In this document: positions 26,212 to 34,937 of the stretch, piece by piece
Position numbering within the stretch: the first letter of the stretch is position 1
How the letters are laid out: each line of letters opens with the position of its first letter
From: Mucilaginibacter sp.
GTDB taxonomy: Bacteria; Bacteroidota; Bacteroidia; Sphingobacteriales; Sphingobacteriaceae
DNA: 48,868 bases
Assembly (NCBI GenBank): GCA_028288085.1
Contig: JAQBOK010000328.1
Span: 1 to 48,868, forward strand
Direction of reading: 5' to 3'
The notes under the pieces: generated by a model
The model's input: only the letters and a program-made list of their open reading frames with translations
Database searches by the model: none
Told to the model about the DNA's origin: nothing
Position numbers and translations under genes: made by a program

Positions 26212-28698
26212 ATGCTTGAATTTGCCGAAGTACATCATTCTGATAGGGAAACGCTTTTTGTTGAGGTGATTTTGCCTTTGGCGATAGCGAAAAACTATAC
26301 TTATCGCGTTCCTTTTCAAATGAACAAGGAGGTTGCTATCGGTAAAAGAGTGGTTGTGCAGTTTGGCAAAAGCAAACTATACACTGCCATTATATCTGCC
26401 ATAAATAAGCAGGCTCCCGAAAAATACGAGGCCAAATATTTAATGGATATATTAGATAACCGGCCGGTAGTTACCACACAGCAGTTACAGTTTTGGCAAT
26501 GGCTGGCGGAGTATTATATGTGCAACATGGGCGAGGTAATGAACGCGGCACTGCCATCGGCATTAAAGTTAGCAAGTGAAACAAAGATTGTTCTCAATAA
26601 AGATTTTGAAATAGATAAGCCCTCATTACATGATAAGGAATATTTAATAGTTGAAGCGCTGGAATTACAACCAGAACTTACTGTTGGGGATATTGTGAAA
26701 TTGTTGGGGCAAAAAACCGTAATGCCCATCCTTAAATTGATGTTTGAGAAAAACATTATCCACATTTCTGAAGAGGTAAGCGAGCGGTATAAGCCCCGAA
26801 AAAGAACATTTCTTACGCTAAACCCTATTTATCATAACCAGGATAATTTAAGGGAATTGTTCCCCATACTGGAGAAGAGGGCGCCCAAACAAGCTGATGC
26901 CTTACTGGCTTACATTAAAATGGCCCGTCATCAAAAAAATATCTCGAAAAATGAATTGATAGAAGAGAGCGGCGCCGGAGATTCAAGCATCAAATCGCTT
27001 ATTGAAAAGGAAATATTTATTGCGGAAGAGAAAAATGTAAGCCGTTTATATTTTGACGAAGAAGAATTTAGCAGCGATTTTCAGTTAAGCGCCCAGCAGC
27101 AGGACGCTTTACAAGGTATAAAAGAGCAGTTTGAGCAAAAGGATGTGATATTATTGCATGGGGTTACTTCATCGGGTAAAACGCAGATCTATATACGCCT
27201 GATAGAGGAAATGATAAACGCGGGTAAACAAGTGCTTTACCTATTGCCCGAAATTGCCCTCACTACCCACATTATTGAGCGGTTGCGTCAATATTTCGGG
27301 AGCAGTATTGGTGTTTACCATTCGCGTTTTAATGATAACGAAAGGGTGGAGGTTTGGCAAAAAGTACTCAATCACGAATATAAAGTTATTTTAGGGGCAA
27401 GGTCTTCTGTTTTTTTGCCGTTTAATGAACTGGGAATGATCATTGTTGACGAGGAACATGAAACATCCTACAAACAATTTGATCCGGCACCGCGCTATAA
27501 TGCCAGGGACGCAGCCATCTACCTCGCCAATATGTACCAGGGGAAAGTGCTTTTGGGTTCTGCCACGCCATCTTTTGAAAGTTATTACAATGCCCGATTG
27601 CATAAATATGGTTTGGTAGAATTAAAAGAACGTTTTGGCGGTGTGGAATTGCCAAAAACAGAAGTGGTAAGCATTACCGACGAAACAAAGAAAAAAACCA
27701 TGCAATCCCACTTTACAAGTGTATTGATGGAGGATATGAAAAATGCCCTTGTGAATAAAGAACAAGTGATCTTATTTCAAAACCGCAGGGGTTATGCGCC
27801 GCTTTTAATCTGTAAAGTTTGTGCCTACACCCCAAAGTGCATTAATTGCGATGTCAGTTTAACTTATCATAAAAGCAGCGGCAAACTGCACTGCCATTAT
27901 TGCGGGTACAAAGAAGATTCTCCTTCAATATGCCCGGCTTGTGGTTCCACACATCTGGAGTACAAAGGTTTTGGTACCGAAAAGGTGGAAGATGAGTTAA
28001 GCTTGTTACTACCCCAGGCTAAAATAACCCGCATGGATCTGGATACTACACGATCTAAAAATTCACTGCAAAATATTTTGAATGACCTGGAAGAAAAAAA
28101 GATAGATATTTTGGTAGGCACACAAATGGTGGCCAAAGGGCTTGATTTCTCGGATATTACGGTTATAGGTATCATTAATGCGGATAGTTTGCTGAAATAT
28201 CCTGATTATCGGGCCAATGAACGCAGTTTTCAAATGCTGGCGCAAGTGAGCGGCAGGGCAGGCCGGCGTGGCAAACAGGGCAAGGTGGTTATACAAACCT
28301 ATGATCCAAACCATAGGGTGATCAAGCAGGTTATAGAAAACGATTACCAGGATCTTTATCTTACCGAGATGGCTGAACGAAAAAGCTTTAAATATCCGCC
28401 ATTTTACCGCATTATTAACCTGGATATTAAACACAAAAACTCCGATATATTATATAATCAGGCAGAATACCTGGCAACTGAACTTCGGAAAAATTTTGGC
28501 GATAGGGTAATAGGCCCCGAGTTTCCCCTTGTTGGCCGCATCCGCAATTATTACATCAAATCTATTATGCTAAAGTTTGAAAAAGATGGCATATCCATTA
28601 ACCGGGTAAAAACCGTTATCAGGGATGTTATTACACAATTTCAAACCACTAAACTAAGCAAAGGAAGTATAGTTCAACCAGACGTGGACCCCTATTGA
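26212..28698 (+). CDS. priA: primosomal replication-restart helicase PriA
   Basis: About 828 residues from the ATG at 26212 (MLEFAEVHHSDRETLFVEVILPLAIAKNYTYRVP). The frame stays open upstream into the DUF423 gene, and a GTG at 26197 is an alternative start. The N-terminal 3'-DNA-binding domain is followed by a superfamily 2 helicase: Walker A GVTSSGKT (317-324) and Walker B DEEH (from 413). A zinc-binding segment (~533-590) shows paired cysteines (CKVCAYTPKCINCDVSL, CHYCGY, CPACGS), then the helicase C-terminal motif QVSGRAGRRGKQGKV. PriA reloads the replisome at collapsed forks. The length is in the range of Bacteroidota homologues. Confidence 0.96.
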   Translation: MLEFAEVHHSDRETLFVEVILPLAIAKNYTYRVPFQMNKEVAIGKRVVVQFGKSKLYTAIISAINKQAPEKYEAKYLMDILDNRPVVTTQQLQFWQWLAEYYMCNMGEVMNAALPSALKLASETKIVLNKDFEIDKPSLHDKEYLIVEALELQPELTVGDIVKLLGQKTVMPILKLMFEKNIIHISEEVSERYKPRKRTFLTLNPIYHNQDNLRELFPILEKRAPKQADALLAYIKMARHQKNISKNELIEESGAGDSSIKSLIEKEIFIAEEKNVSRLYFDEEEFSSDFQLSAQQQDALQGIKEQFEQKDVILLHGVTSSGKTQIYIRLIEEMINAGKQVLYLLPEIALTTHIIERLRQYFGSSIGVYHSRFNDNERVEVWQKVLNHEYKVILGARSSVFLPFNELGMIIVDEEHETSYKQFDPAPRYNARDAAIYLANMYQGKVLLGSATPSFESYYNARLHKYGLVELKERFGGVELPKTEVVSITDETKKKTMQSHFTSVLMEDMKNALVNKEQVILFQNRRGYAPLLICKVCAYTPKCINCDVSLTYHKSSGKLHCHYCGYKEDSPSICPACGSTHLEYKGFGTEKVEDELSLLLPQAKITRMDLDTTRSKNSLQNILNDLEEKKIDILVGTQMVAKGLDFSDITVIGIINADSLLKYPDYRANERSFQMLAQVSGRAGRRGKQGKVVIQTYDPNHRVIKQVIENDYQDLYLTEMAERKSFKYPPFYRIINLDIKHKNSDILYNQAEYLATELRKNFGDRVIGPEFPLVGRIRNYYIKSIMLKFEKDGISINRVKTVIRDVITQFQTTKLSKGSIVQPDVDPY

Positions 28699-28740
28699 CA
28701 CGATTTAAGGATTTGATTGATTTTACAAGATCATATTTGG

Positions 28741-28998
28741 AAGATTTATAGTTTAATCATATACGAAGATCAACACATAGGATCAAGACGAGTGGATTTC
28801 TTTGTGTAAAATTGTATTATGTTGGAAATAAAAGCCTTTGAAAAAATTGAAGATATCCACAAAAATCAAGCTATAAACTATTTAGAAGTTTATAACATTG
28901 CAGATGGTTTACTCATTAACTTTGGAGGGTTAAGTCTGGACTTTAAAAGAGTGTACAATAAGAAATTAGTTAATCCTAAAGGCCCCCCTTTGGAATAA
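28741..28998 (+). pseudogene. GxxExxY-family protein remnant with in-frame stop
   Basis: Reading from 28741 gives KIYSLIIYEDQHIGSRRVDFFV, then a TAA at 28807-28809, then NCIMLEIKAFEKIEDIHKNQ and on to ...NYLEVYNIADGLLINFGGLSLDFKRVYNKKLVNPKGPPLE, ending at 28998. Both parts are in one frame and match the C-terminal half of GxxExxY proteins (a PD-(D/E)XK-like fold of unknown role). The N-terminal half containing the namesake motif is missing, since priA ends at 28698. The 60-codon piece from the ATG at 28819 could still be translated, but it lacks most of the domain. This fills most of the gap between priA and pcm. Confidence 0.75.
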
Positions 28999-29051
28999 CC
29001 GCTCCGAATATAAAATCTTATGAATCAAATAAATCCTAAAATCGTGTGTTA

Positions 29052-29708
29052 ATGGCTTACAAATTTATTGACAATTACCGCGAAAAGGGCGCCCGCAAAC
29101 AACTGGTTGATGTATTAAAGAAAAAGGGTATTGAAGACGAGCAAGTGTTAAAAGCCATTGGTAAAGTACCCCGTCATTTCTTTTTTGATGAAACTTTTTG
29201 GAAACAGGCTTACAAGGATATTGCCTTTCCCATAGGCGAGGGGCAAACTATTTCGCAGCCCTATACCGTAGCATATCAAACGCAATTACTACATATAAAA
29301 CAAGGGGATAAGGTATTGGAGATTGGCACAGGCTCAGGATACCAGGCCTGTATTTTGCTTGAATTGAATGCTGATGTGTACACCATTGAACGTCAAGAAA
29401 AACTATATCAGCGCACCATCCAGGTTTTACCTTATATGGGTTATAAACCAAAATTCTTTTTAGGCGATGGCTCCAGGGGAATTAAGGAGCACGCCCCATA
29501 TGATAAAATAATTGTTACTGCTGGTGCACCCACTGTGCCCGAGGAATTATTAAAGCAATTGAATATTGGTGGCATTTTGGTAGTGCCTGTTGGCGATACA
29601 GAAACACAAAAAATGGTTACTATCCTTAAAACAGCGGAAAACGATTATGAAAAACATGTATTAGATACTTTTAGGTTTGTGCCGTTGGTAGGAGATAAGG
29701 CCTGGTAG
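29052..29708 (+). CDS. pcm: protein-L-isoaspartate O-methyltransferase
   Basis: About 218 residues from the ATG at 29052; a GTG two codons upstream is possible but less likely. The enzyme uses S-adenosylmethionine to methylate isoaspartyl residues in damaged proteins and start their repair. Visible motifs are the substrate loop FPIGEGQTISQPYTVAYQTQLL, the SAM-binding VLEIGTGSGYQACILLEL, and the post-motifs YDKIIVTAGAPTVPEELLKQLNIGGILVVPVG. The length is normal. It stands alone after the GxxExxY remnant and is convergent with smpB. Confidence 0.96.
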   Translation: MAYKFIDNYREKGARKQLVDVLKKKGIEDEQVLKAIGKVPRHFFFDETFWKQAYKDIAFPIGEGQTISQPYTVAYQTQLLHIKQGDKVLEIGTGSGYQACILLELNADVYTIERQEKLYQRTIQVLPYMGYKPKFFLGDGSRGIKEHAPYDKIIVTAGAPTVPEELLKQLNIGGILVVPVGDTETQKMVTILKTAENDYEKHVLDTFRFVPLVGDKAW

Positions 29709-29812
29709 AATATCGGATTTAAACTATTGCTATAAATTATAGATCCCTATCATAAAGCAGAGCACGAAAGTAGATATCCCGGTTAAAAAATTTCAGAAAA
29801 TACGAAATGAAA

Positions 29813-30262
29813 TTACCTCTTCATTGCCCTGTCCATCTCAACCTTAACATCCCGCTCTTTCATGGTTTCGCGTTTGTCAAATGTCTTTTTACCTTGTGCA
29901 AGGCCAATTTCCAGCTTTGCAAAACCACGTTCGCTAATGAATAGGGCAAGTGGTACAATGGTCAATCCTTTTTCTTCGCCCCGCGTTTGCAGTTTTTTTA
30001 GTTCTTTTTTGTTAAGCAGTAGTATGCGGTCCCGTTTAGCTTCGTGGTTATAAAATGAGCCAAAAGAGTATTCGGCTATGTGCAAGTTGCGCACATATAA
30101 CTGGTTATCAATAAACGTACAAAAAGCGTCGTTAATGTTTGCTTTACCTTCCCGGATAGATTTTATTTCGGTACCCAACAGTTTTAACCCTGCAACATAC
30201 TTATCCAGTATCTGGTATTCAAAATAGGCTTTCTTGTTCTTTATATATAGATCCTGGCTCAT
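29813..30262 (-). CDS. smpB: SsrA-binding protein SmpB
   Basis: About 149 residues from the ATG at 30262, with AGGAGAG just upstream, one of few SD-like sites here. A GTG one codon earlier is the alternative. SmpB binds tmRNA and brings it to stalled ribosomes for trans-translation. Diagnostic segments are NKKAYFEYQILDKYVAGLKLLGTEIKSIREGKANINDAF, HEAKRDRILLLNKKEL and the basic C-terminal tail GKKTFDKRETMKERDVKVEMDRAMKR, which follows the mRNA channel. No ssrA gene is visible nearby. Confidence 0.97.
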   Translation of the reverse strand: MSQDLYIKNKKAYFEYQILDKYVAGLKLLGTEIKSIREGKANINDAFCTFIDNQLYVRNLHIAEYSFGSFYNHEAKRDRILLLNKKELKKLQTRGEEKGLTIVPLALFISERGFAKLEIGLAQGKKTFDKRETMKERDVKVEMDRAMKR

Positions 30263-30348
30263 CACTCTCCTTTAGATGCAAATATGCAATTAATTTTTAT
30301 CAGGCTTATTTGTTTTTAAAGTCCACATAAAGCTCCTCATGGCTTGTA

Positions 30349-32280
30349 TCATTGAGTTTTTAAGCTGTCAGTAGTTACCGTTGGTTGAGGTTTAACAACA
30401 AGTACCGGCACATTTACCTTATGTCGTACCGAATTAACCGTAGTGCCAAAGATAAGATCTTTAATTGCCTTATGGCCGTGCGAGCCCATCACAATAAAGT
30501 CCATGTGTTCATCATTCACAATCTGGGCTATTGATTTTGCCGCTCGCCCATAGCCTATTATGCCATTTGCATGATAGCCCATTTCCTTTAATGATACAAC
30601 GTATTTATCCAGATTATCTGCATCACTTTGCGTTTCGTGGTCCATTACCTCAGTGCCATAATAACGCGCTCCTGCAGTCTCCACTACGTGTATTAAAGTA
30701 TAATGAGCACGCTTGCCACCTTGCATAATGGCATGGCGGATACAATCCCTATCGTTATTTGAAAAATCGATAGTTACACCTATATGTTTATATAAAATAG
30801 GTGTAAGGTCGTTTATAGCGGTAGCTAATCCGTGTGGTACCTGGGCAGGATGGTCTTTATGTTTAAACAGCATGGGTTCAACAAATACATAAATAAGTAA
30901 TGCGGCAATGGCCACGGTAACCGGTACCACCAGCCCATATATCCAAATCGCCGCTGAAGGATATTGTTTTGCCCAATCGCCAATTTGATCAAAAACTAAT
31001 TTCGCGTTTAAACCCAGGATCAGTGCGGCGCATGCCCATGCCAGTATTTTTACTTTTACACCGATAGCAAACTTGCCCATCCGTTTTCTATCAGATGTAA
31101 AATGGATCAGTGGGATAACCGCGAAGCCCAGTTGTAAACTAAGCACAACCTGGCTCAATATAATAAGGCTTCCCAACCCGTTTTCGCCGAAGTATATAAT
31201 AGTGAACATGGCAGGAATAATGGCCAGCAAACGTGTTAATAAACGACGTAGCCAGGGTTCAATGCGCAGGTTGATGTGGCCTTCCATAATGATTTGCCCG
31301 GCAAGCGTCCCGGTAATGGTAGAACTTTGTCCCGAAGCGATCAACGCTATTGCGAACAAAACAGGGGCGAGCGAGCCGAAAATATGTTCCAGCAATTTGT
31401 AGGCATCCTGTATTTCGGCAACTTTGAAATATCCATTTTTAAAAAACGCGCTTGCAGCTAATATCAGTATCGCTGCATTTACCAAAAATGCCAGGTTTAA
31501 GGCAATGGTGGTATCAAACAAATTGAATTTTATAGCCGATTTGATGCCTTCGTCCGAGCGGTTTATTTTTCGTGTTTGTACCAATGACGAATGCAGGTAC
31601 AGGTTGTGGGGCATCACGGTTGCCCCTATAATGCCAATGGCTATATACAGCATTTCGTGGCTTGCCAAATCCTTTTTGAATAAATTGGTTGGTATAAAAC
31701 CTTTAGCGATACCCCAAATATCAGGCCCTACAATAAACATTTCTATCAAGTAAGAGAGCCCTATGATAAATATCATCGACATGATAAAAATTTCCAGCTT
31801 GCGCATTCCCCGGTTCATGAGGAAAAGCATCAATACCGTGTCAGTAATAGTAAGCGATACCCCCCATATCAACGGCAAATGGAATAATAACTGTAACCCA
31901 ATGGCCATACCGATGATTTCGGCCAGGTCACAGGCTATAATGGCTATCTGGGCCAATATGTAAAGGCAAAAGTTGACAAATCGGGGATAAGTATTTTTGG
32001 ATGCCTGAGCCAGATCTAGCCCGCGTACTATACCCAGGCGCGCACTTAGTGATTGCAACAAAAGTGCTATCAGGTTAGATAAGAATAAAATCCATATTAA
32101 CCGGTAGCCAAATGCGCTGCCACCTGCAATATCAGTTGCCCAGTTACCGGGGTCCATATAACCAACGCTCACCAAATAGGCCGGGCCAATAAAGGCCAGT
32201 AATTTACGCCAGCCCATTTTGTTTTCGGTGCTGACTGAGCTATGAACGTTGGCTAATGATTGATTTTGTTCATTACTCAT
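30349..32280 (-). CDS. Nramp/MntH metal transporter fused to a UspA domain
   Basis: This 643-residue fusion begins with a full Nramp divalent-metal/proton symporter (~20-450): the TM1 metal-binding motif DPGN (YMDPGNWATDIAGGSAFGY), and the TM6 motif GATVMPHNLYLHSSLVQ. The next ~150 residues (from ~490, HIGVTIDFSNNDRDCIRHAI) form a universal stress protein domain with the ATP-binding motif G-x2-G-x9-G-T (GSHGHKAIKDLIFGTT). Nramp proteins usually have 400-450 residues, so the extension is a whole added domain, presumably cytoplasmic and able to sense ATP or nucleotide state. The gene overlaps the mntR-like regulator by four bases, which points to manganese or iron import. Which metal is not settled by sequence. 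Confidence 0.93.
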   Translation of the reverse strand: MSNEQNQSLANVHSSVSTENKMGWRKLLAFIGPAYLVSVGYMDPGNWATDIAGGSAFGYRLIWILFLSNLIALLLQSLSARLGIVRGLDLAQASKNTYPRFVNFCLYILAQIAIIACDLAEIIGMAIGLQLLFHLPLIWGVSLTITDTVLMLFLMNRGMRKLEIFIMSMIFIIGLSYLIEMFIVGPDIWGIAKGFIPTNLFKKDLASHEMLYIAIGIIGATVMPHNLYLHSSLVQTRKINRSDEGIKSAIKFNLFDTTIALNLAFLVNAAILILAASAFFKNGYFKVAEIQDAYKLLEHIFGSLAPVLFAIALIASGQSSTITGTLAGQIIMEGHINLRIEPWLRRLLTRLLAIIPAMFTIIYFGENGLGSLIILSQVVLSLQLGFAVIPLIHFTSDRKRMGKFAIGVKVKILAWACAALILGLNAKLVFDQIGDWAKQYPSAAIWIYGLVVPVTVAIAALLIYVFVEPMLFKHKDHPAQVPHGLATAINDLTPILYKHIGVTIDFSNNDRDCIRHAIMQGGKRAHYTLIHVVETAGARYYGTEVMDHETQSDADNLDKYVVSLKEMGYHANGIIGYGRAAKSIAQIVNDEHMDFIVMGSHGHKAIKDLIFGTTVNSVRHKVNVPVLVVKPQPTVTTDSLKTQ

Positions 32281-32927
32281 AAGACGATGAGTAGATTATT
32301 GGCAACTTCACGGCTGATATGTGTTTTTTTATTCTCAACCTGTAAAATAACCGAATGGTCGTAATTATTAATTTCTGTCACTTTTATTTTTTTGCCGATA
32401 ATGAGCTGCATTCTTTCAAGATATTGTAAGAACGCGGAAGAATGATCTCTTACCCCCGAAATTATCCCGCTTTCATTAACAGTCAGTGTCGAAACCGGTT
32501 TTAGTTCGTGGGTTTTAAATTGTCCGTCACTATCGGGTATCGGGTCGCCATGGGGGTCATATTTAGGGTGGCCCATAAAATCATCCAACCGGTCAATCAG
32601 TTCTTTTGATGCAATATGTTCTAACTCTTCGGCCACATCATGCACCTCATCCCATTTAAAGTTAAGTTTCTCAACAAGGAAATACTCCCAAAGGCGATGC
32701 TTCCGGATAATACAGATGGCGATTTTTTCGCCCGCAGTTGTAAGTGTTACGCCCTGGTATTTGGTATAATTGATTAGTTCCTTCTCAGCCAGTTTTTTCA
32801 GCATATCCGTTACCGAAGCAGCTTTTGTATTCAGGGAAGCTGCTATTTGATTGGTGCTTACGCTGCCCGACTGCAGTGAAATGTGGTAGATCGCCTTTAA
32901 ATAATTCTCTTCAGTAAACGTATTCAT
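32277..32927 (-). CDS. DtxR/MntR-family metal-dependent repressor with FeoA-like domain
   Basis: This 216-residue regulator has the DtxR winged helix (TEENYLKAIYHISLQSGSVSTNQIAASLNTKAASVTDMLKKLAEKELINY), the metal-binding/dimerisation domain (IIRKHRLWEYFLVEKLNFKWDEVHDVAEELEHIAS, with H and E ligands) and a C-terminal SH3/FeoA-like domain (~150-216). In the presence of Mn(II) or Fe(II) such proteins repress uptake genes. It overlaps the downstream Nramp-UspA gene by four bases and sits behind a palindromic operator that overlaps the promoter, so negative autoregulation of both genes is very likely. Confidence 0.93.
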   Translation of the reverse strand: MNTFTEENYLKAIYHISLQSGSVSTNQIAASLNTKAASVTDMLKKLAEKELINYTKYQGVTLTTAGEKIAICIIRKHRLWEYFLVEKLNFKWDEVHDVAEELEHIASKELIDRLDDFMGHPKYDPHGDPIPDSDGQFKTHELKPVSTLTVNESGIISGVRDHSSAFLQYLERMQLIIGKKIKVTEINNYDHSVILQVENKKTHISREVANNLLIVL

Positions 32928-32932
32928 TTAAA

Positions 32933-32964
32933 CAAATCTAATAATAAATTTAGATTAGTCTAAA
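32933..32964 (-). promoter_or_regulatory. mntR-like promoter with overlapping operator palindrome
   Basis: On the minus strand TAGATTTG (32933-32940) is a perfect -7 box, with TTAG (32960-32963) 19 bases away as the -33 box. The palindrome TTTAGATTAGTCTAAA (32949-32964; 6-base perfect arms) covers the -33 box and part of the spacer, and a third half-site AATCTA overlaps the -7 box. The -7 box ends five bases before the ATG at 32927, so the transcript would be nearly leaderless. Confidence 0.6.
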
Positions 32965-33035
32965 ATATTATTGTAAAATTTATTTTTGTAAAAATAGATT
33001 TATAAGAAATTTTATTCTGTTGGTTAAGATAAAAC

Positions 33036-33043
33036 TATATTTG
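33036..33043 (+). promoter_or_regulatory. possible -7 box of the Lrp gene
   Basis: TATATTTG matches TAnnTTTG and ends eight bases before the ATG at 33052. No clear TTTG is found 19 bases upstream, so this is only a weak call. Confidence 0.35.
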
Positions 33044-33051
33044 TACTCATC

Positions 33052-33522
33052 ATGGCAACTGAACTTGACAAAATAGACCTGCAAATTCTTAAGATTCTAC
33101 AAGAGAATGGAAGAATAACAAATTTACAGCTTTCAAACGAGATCGGGCTTTCGCCTGCGCCTACGTTGGAGCGTGTGCGCAAGTTGGAGAACGCAGAGTA
33201 CATAAAAAGCTATCATGCTTTGGTTGACGAAGAGAAGCTGGGATTGGGCATAAAAACCTTTATACAGGTATCGCTTGATTTTCACAAGAACAATACTATC
33301 CAGATATTTTTAGACGAAGTACAAAAGATCAAAGAAGTAACCGAGTGCCACCACGTAACCGGTCAATGCGATTTTCTTTTAAAAGTATATGTCAGCAATA
33401 TAAAAGCCTACGAACAATTGATCATGGAAAAGATCAGCCGCATACCGGTGGTAAAAACTTTTCAAACTATGATGATCATGTCGACCAGTAAAAAAGAGCC
33501 GATAGTGCCGCTGGAATACTAG
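33052..33522 (+). CDS. Lrp/AsnC-family transcription regulator
   Basis: This 156-residue protein has the N-terminal winged helix (LDKIDLQILKILQENGRITNLQLSNEIGLSPAPTLERVRKLENAEYIKSYHALVD) and a C-terminal RAM/ligand-binding alpha-beta domain (FIQVSLDFHKN to VKTFQTMMIMSTSKKE). Such proteins form octamers around DNA and respond to amino acids or other small effectors. The gene is divergent from the mntR-like gene, and the target is not evident from context. It stands alone and is convergent with ung. Confidence 0.93.
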   Translation: MATELDKIDLQILKILQENGRITNLQLSNEIGLSPAPTLERVRKLENAEYIKSYHALVDEEKLGLGIKTFIQVSLDFHKNNTIQIFLDEVQKIKEVTECHHVTGQCDFLLKVYVSNIKAYEQLIMEKISRIPVVKTFQTMMIMSTSKKEPIVPLEY

Positions 33523-33595
33523 TTATTGATATGGGATTGGTGATCTGTTGTAATTAAAAACGTCTGCGTATCTGTGCCCCGGGCATTTGCGTATC

Positions 33596-34273
33596 CTAAT
33601 GTATCTGCCAGTTGATCGGTGTTTTTCCTTCTTTTACTAAAATAGCGTTCGTTTTTGAGAACGGCTTCGAGCCAAAAAAACCACGATCTGCTGAGAATGG
33701 CGATGGGTGCGGCGATTTGATAATAAAGTGTTTGGTTTGATCGATCAATTCGGCCTTGGCTTGTGCAAATGCACCCCATAGGATAAATACAATACCTGAT
33801 TTCTTTTCGGATATGGTTTTGATAACGGTATCAGTAAATTCTTCCCAGCCTCTTTTTTGATGTGAACCCGGTGTGCCTGCTTTTACTGTTAAGGATGCAT
33901 TAAGAAGTAATACCCCCTGTTCGGCCCACTCGGTTAAGTCTCCGTGATTTGGTATAACAAAGCCCGGAATATCTGTAACCAATTCCTTATAAATATTTTT
34001 GAGCGATGGGGGTGTGGCGATGCCTTTTTGCACCGAAAAAGATAAGCCATGTGCCTGTTTTTCACCATGATAAGGGTCTTGTCCCAGTATCACAACTTTT
34101 ACTTTATCAAACGGCGTTTTGCTGAAAGCGTTAAAAATATCAGGGCCTTTCGGGTAAATTTTGTAGCCCGCGTCCTTCTCTTCTTTTAAAAAATGTTTGA
34201 GTTTTAGCATGTAATTTTTTTCAAATTCCTCATGTAAAACATTAAGCCAGGATGGTTCTAAATCTATCGCCAT
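33596..34273 (-). CDS. ung: uracil-DNA glycosylase
   Basis: This 225-residue base-excision repair enzyme removes uracil from DNA. The water-activating motif GQDPYHG (VVILGQDPYHGEKQAHGLSFSV) with the catalytic aspartate, and the leucine loop HPSPFSADRGFFGSKPFSKTN with the catalytic histidine, are intact. Uracil recognition block GVLLLNASLTV is also present. Length and motifs are standard for family 1 UDG. A second open frame starting inside it on the same strand is not a gene. Confidence 0.97.
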   Translation of the reverse strand: MAIDLEPSWLNVLHEEFEKNYMLKLKHFLKEEKDAGYKIYPKGPDIFNAFSKTPFDKVKVVILGQDPYHGEKQAHGLSFSVQKGIATPPSLKNIYKELVTDIPGFVIPNHGDLTEWAEQGVLLLNASLTVKAGTPGSHQKRGWEEFTDTVIKTISEKKSGIVFILWGAFAQAKAELIDQTKHFIIKSPHPSPFSADRGFFGSKPFSKTNAILVKEGKTPINWQIH

Positions 34274-34345
34274 AAATATTTATGCAGATGTTGGTTAAGA
34301 ATACAAATAAACGGATATTTGCAGTCTATTTTATAGCATAAAATC

Positions 34346-34894
34346 ATGTCAAATATTGTTCGGTTAATTATTGCCTGCGTGGTAGCAGGAGCAGGGGTTA
34401 CTCTTTGTGGCTTTGGATTTTGGGGATGGGGAATATTGGTGTTTTTAATGGGCGGGTTTATCCTGCTTACTTTTTTCTTCAATGAAAACATGCTGATAGC
34501 GCAATTTTATCTGCGTAAGGAAAATATGGCCAAGTCTGAAGAATGGTTATTAAAGATCACTGATTACGAAAAACAATTAAATAAATCGCAGCACGGCTAC
34601 TATAATTTGTTGATTGGTTTGCTGGAATCAAGAAAAGCACCGATGAAATCGGAGAAATATTTTAAGAAGGCGCTTTCTTTAGGAATGAAAATGTCGCACA
34701 ATATTGCATTAGCTAAATTAAGCCTTGCAGGTATCGCAATGGCTAAACGCAACAAACGCGAAGCGCAAATGTATTTGCAGGAAGCCGCTAAGGAGGACAA
34801 AAATAAATTGCTTGCCGACCAGATAAAAATGATGAAAGGCCAATTGGCACAAATGGACAAGCAGGTAGTGCGCGGCGGATACCGTCAATACTAA
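34346..34894 (+). CDS. small membrane protein with TPR-like helices, unknown function
   Basis: This 182-residue protein has two closely spaced hydrophobic helices at the N-terminus (IVRLIIACVVAGAGVTLCGFGFW and GILVFLMGGFILLTFFF). About 125 mostly helical, basic residues follow: AQFYLRKENMAKSEEWLLKI, NKSQHGYYNLLIGLLESRKAPMKSEKYFKKALSLGMK, LAKLSLAGIAMAKRNKREAQMYLQEAAKED. The helical pairs look like degenerate TPR units. It is probably an inner-membrane protein with a cytoplasmic scaffold. I do not recognise a named family. It is divergent from ung, and a palindromic repeat follows six bases after its stop. Confidence 0.7.
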   Translation: MSNIVRLIIACVVAGAGVTLCGFGFWGWGILVFLMGGFILLTFFFNENMLIAQFYLRKENMAKSEEWLLKITDYEKQLNKSQHGYYNLLIGLLESRKAPMKSEKYFKKALSLGMKMSHNIALAKLSLAGIAMAKRNKREAQMYLQEAAKEDKNKLLADQIKMMKGQLAQMDKQVVRGGYRQY

Positions 34895-34900
34895 GTTATT

Positions 34901-34926
34901 GTAAACGCAATATTTTGCGTCTTGAC
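34901..34926. repeat. palindromic repeat, GTAGAGACGCAA family, diverged copy
   Basis: GTAAACGCAATA with TTTTGCGTCTTGAC is a diverged member of the family at 2785-2880 and 8478-8505. It starts six bases after the TAA stop of the unknown membrane-protein gene, again at a gene 3' end, between that gene and a convergent small gene. Confidence 0.7.
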
Positions 34927-34937
34927 AAAAAACTAAT

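Noticed and set aside
26756..26764. TTATCCACA, a DnaA-box match inside priA, together with rpmH-rnpA as a hint of oriC
   Set aside because: It is a single box inside a coding region with no cluster, no AT-rich unwinding element and no dnaA nearby. The rpmH-rnpA linkage alone does not mark the origin.
33519..33779. 86-codon minus-strand ORF downstream of and inside ung
   Set aside because: It lies in another frame of the well-supported ung gene and shows no domain.
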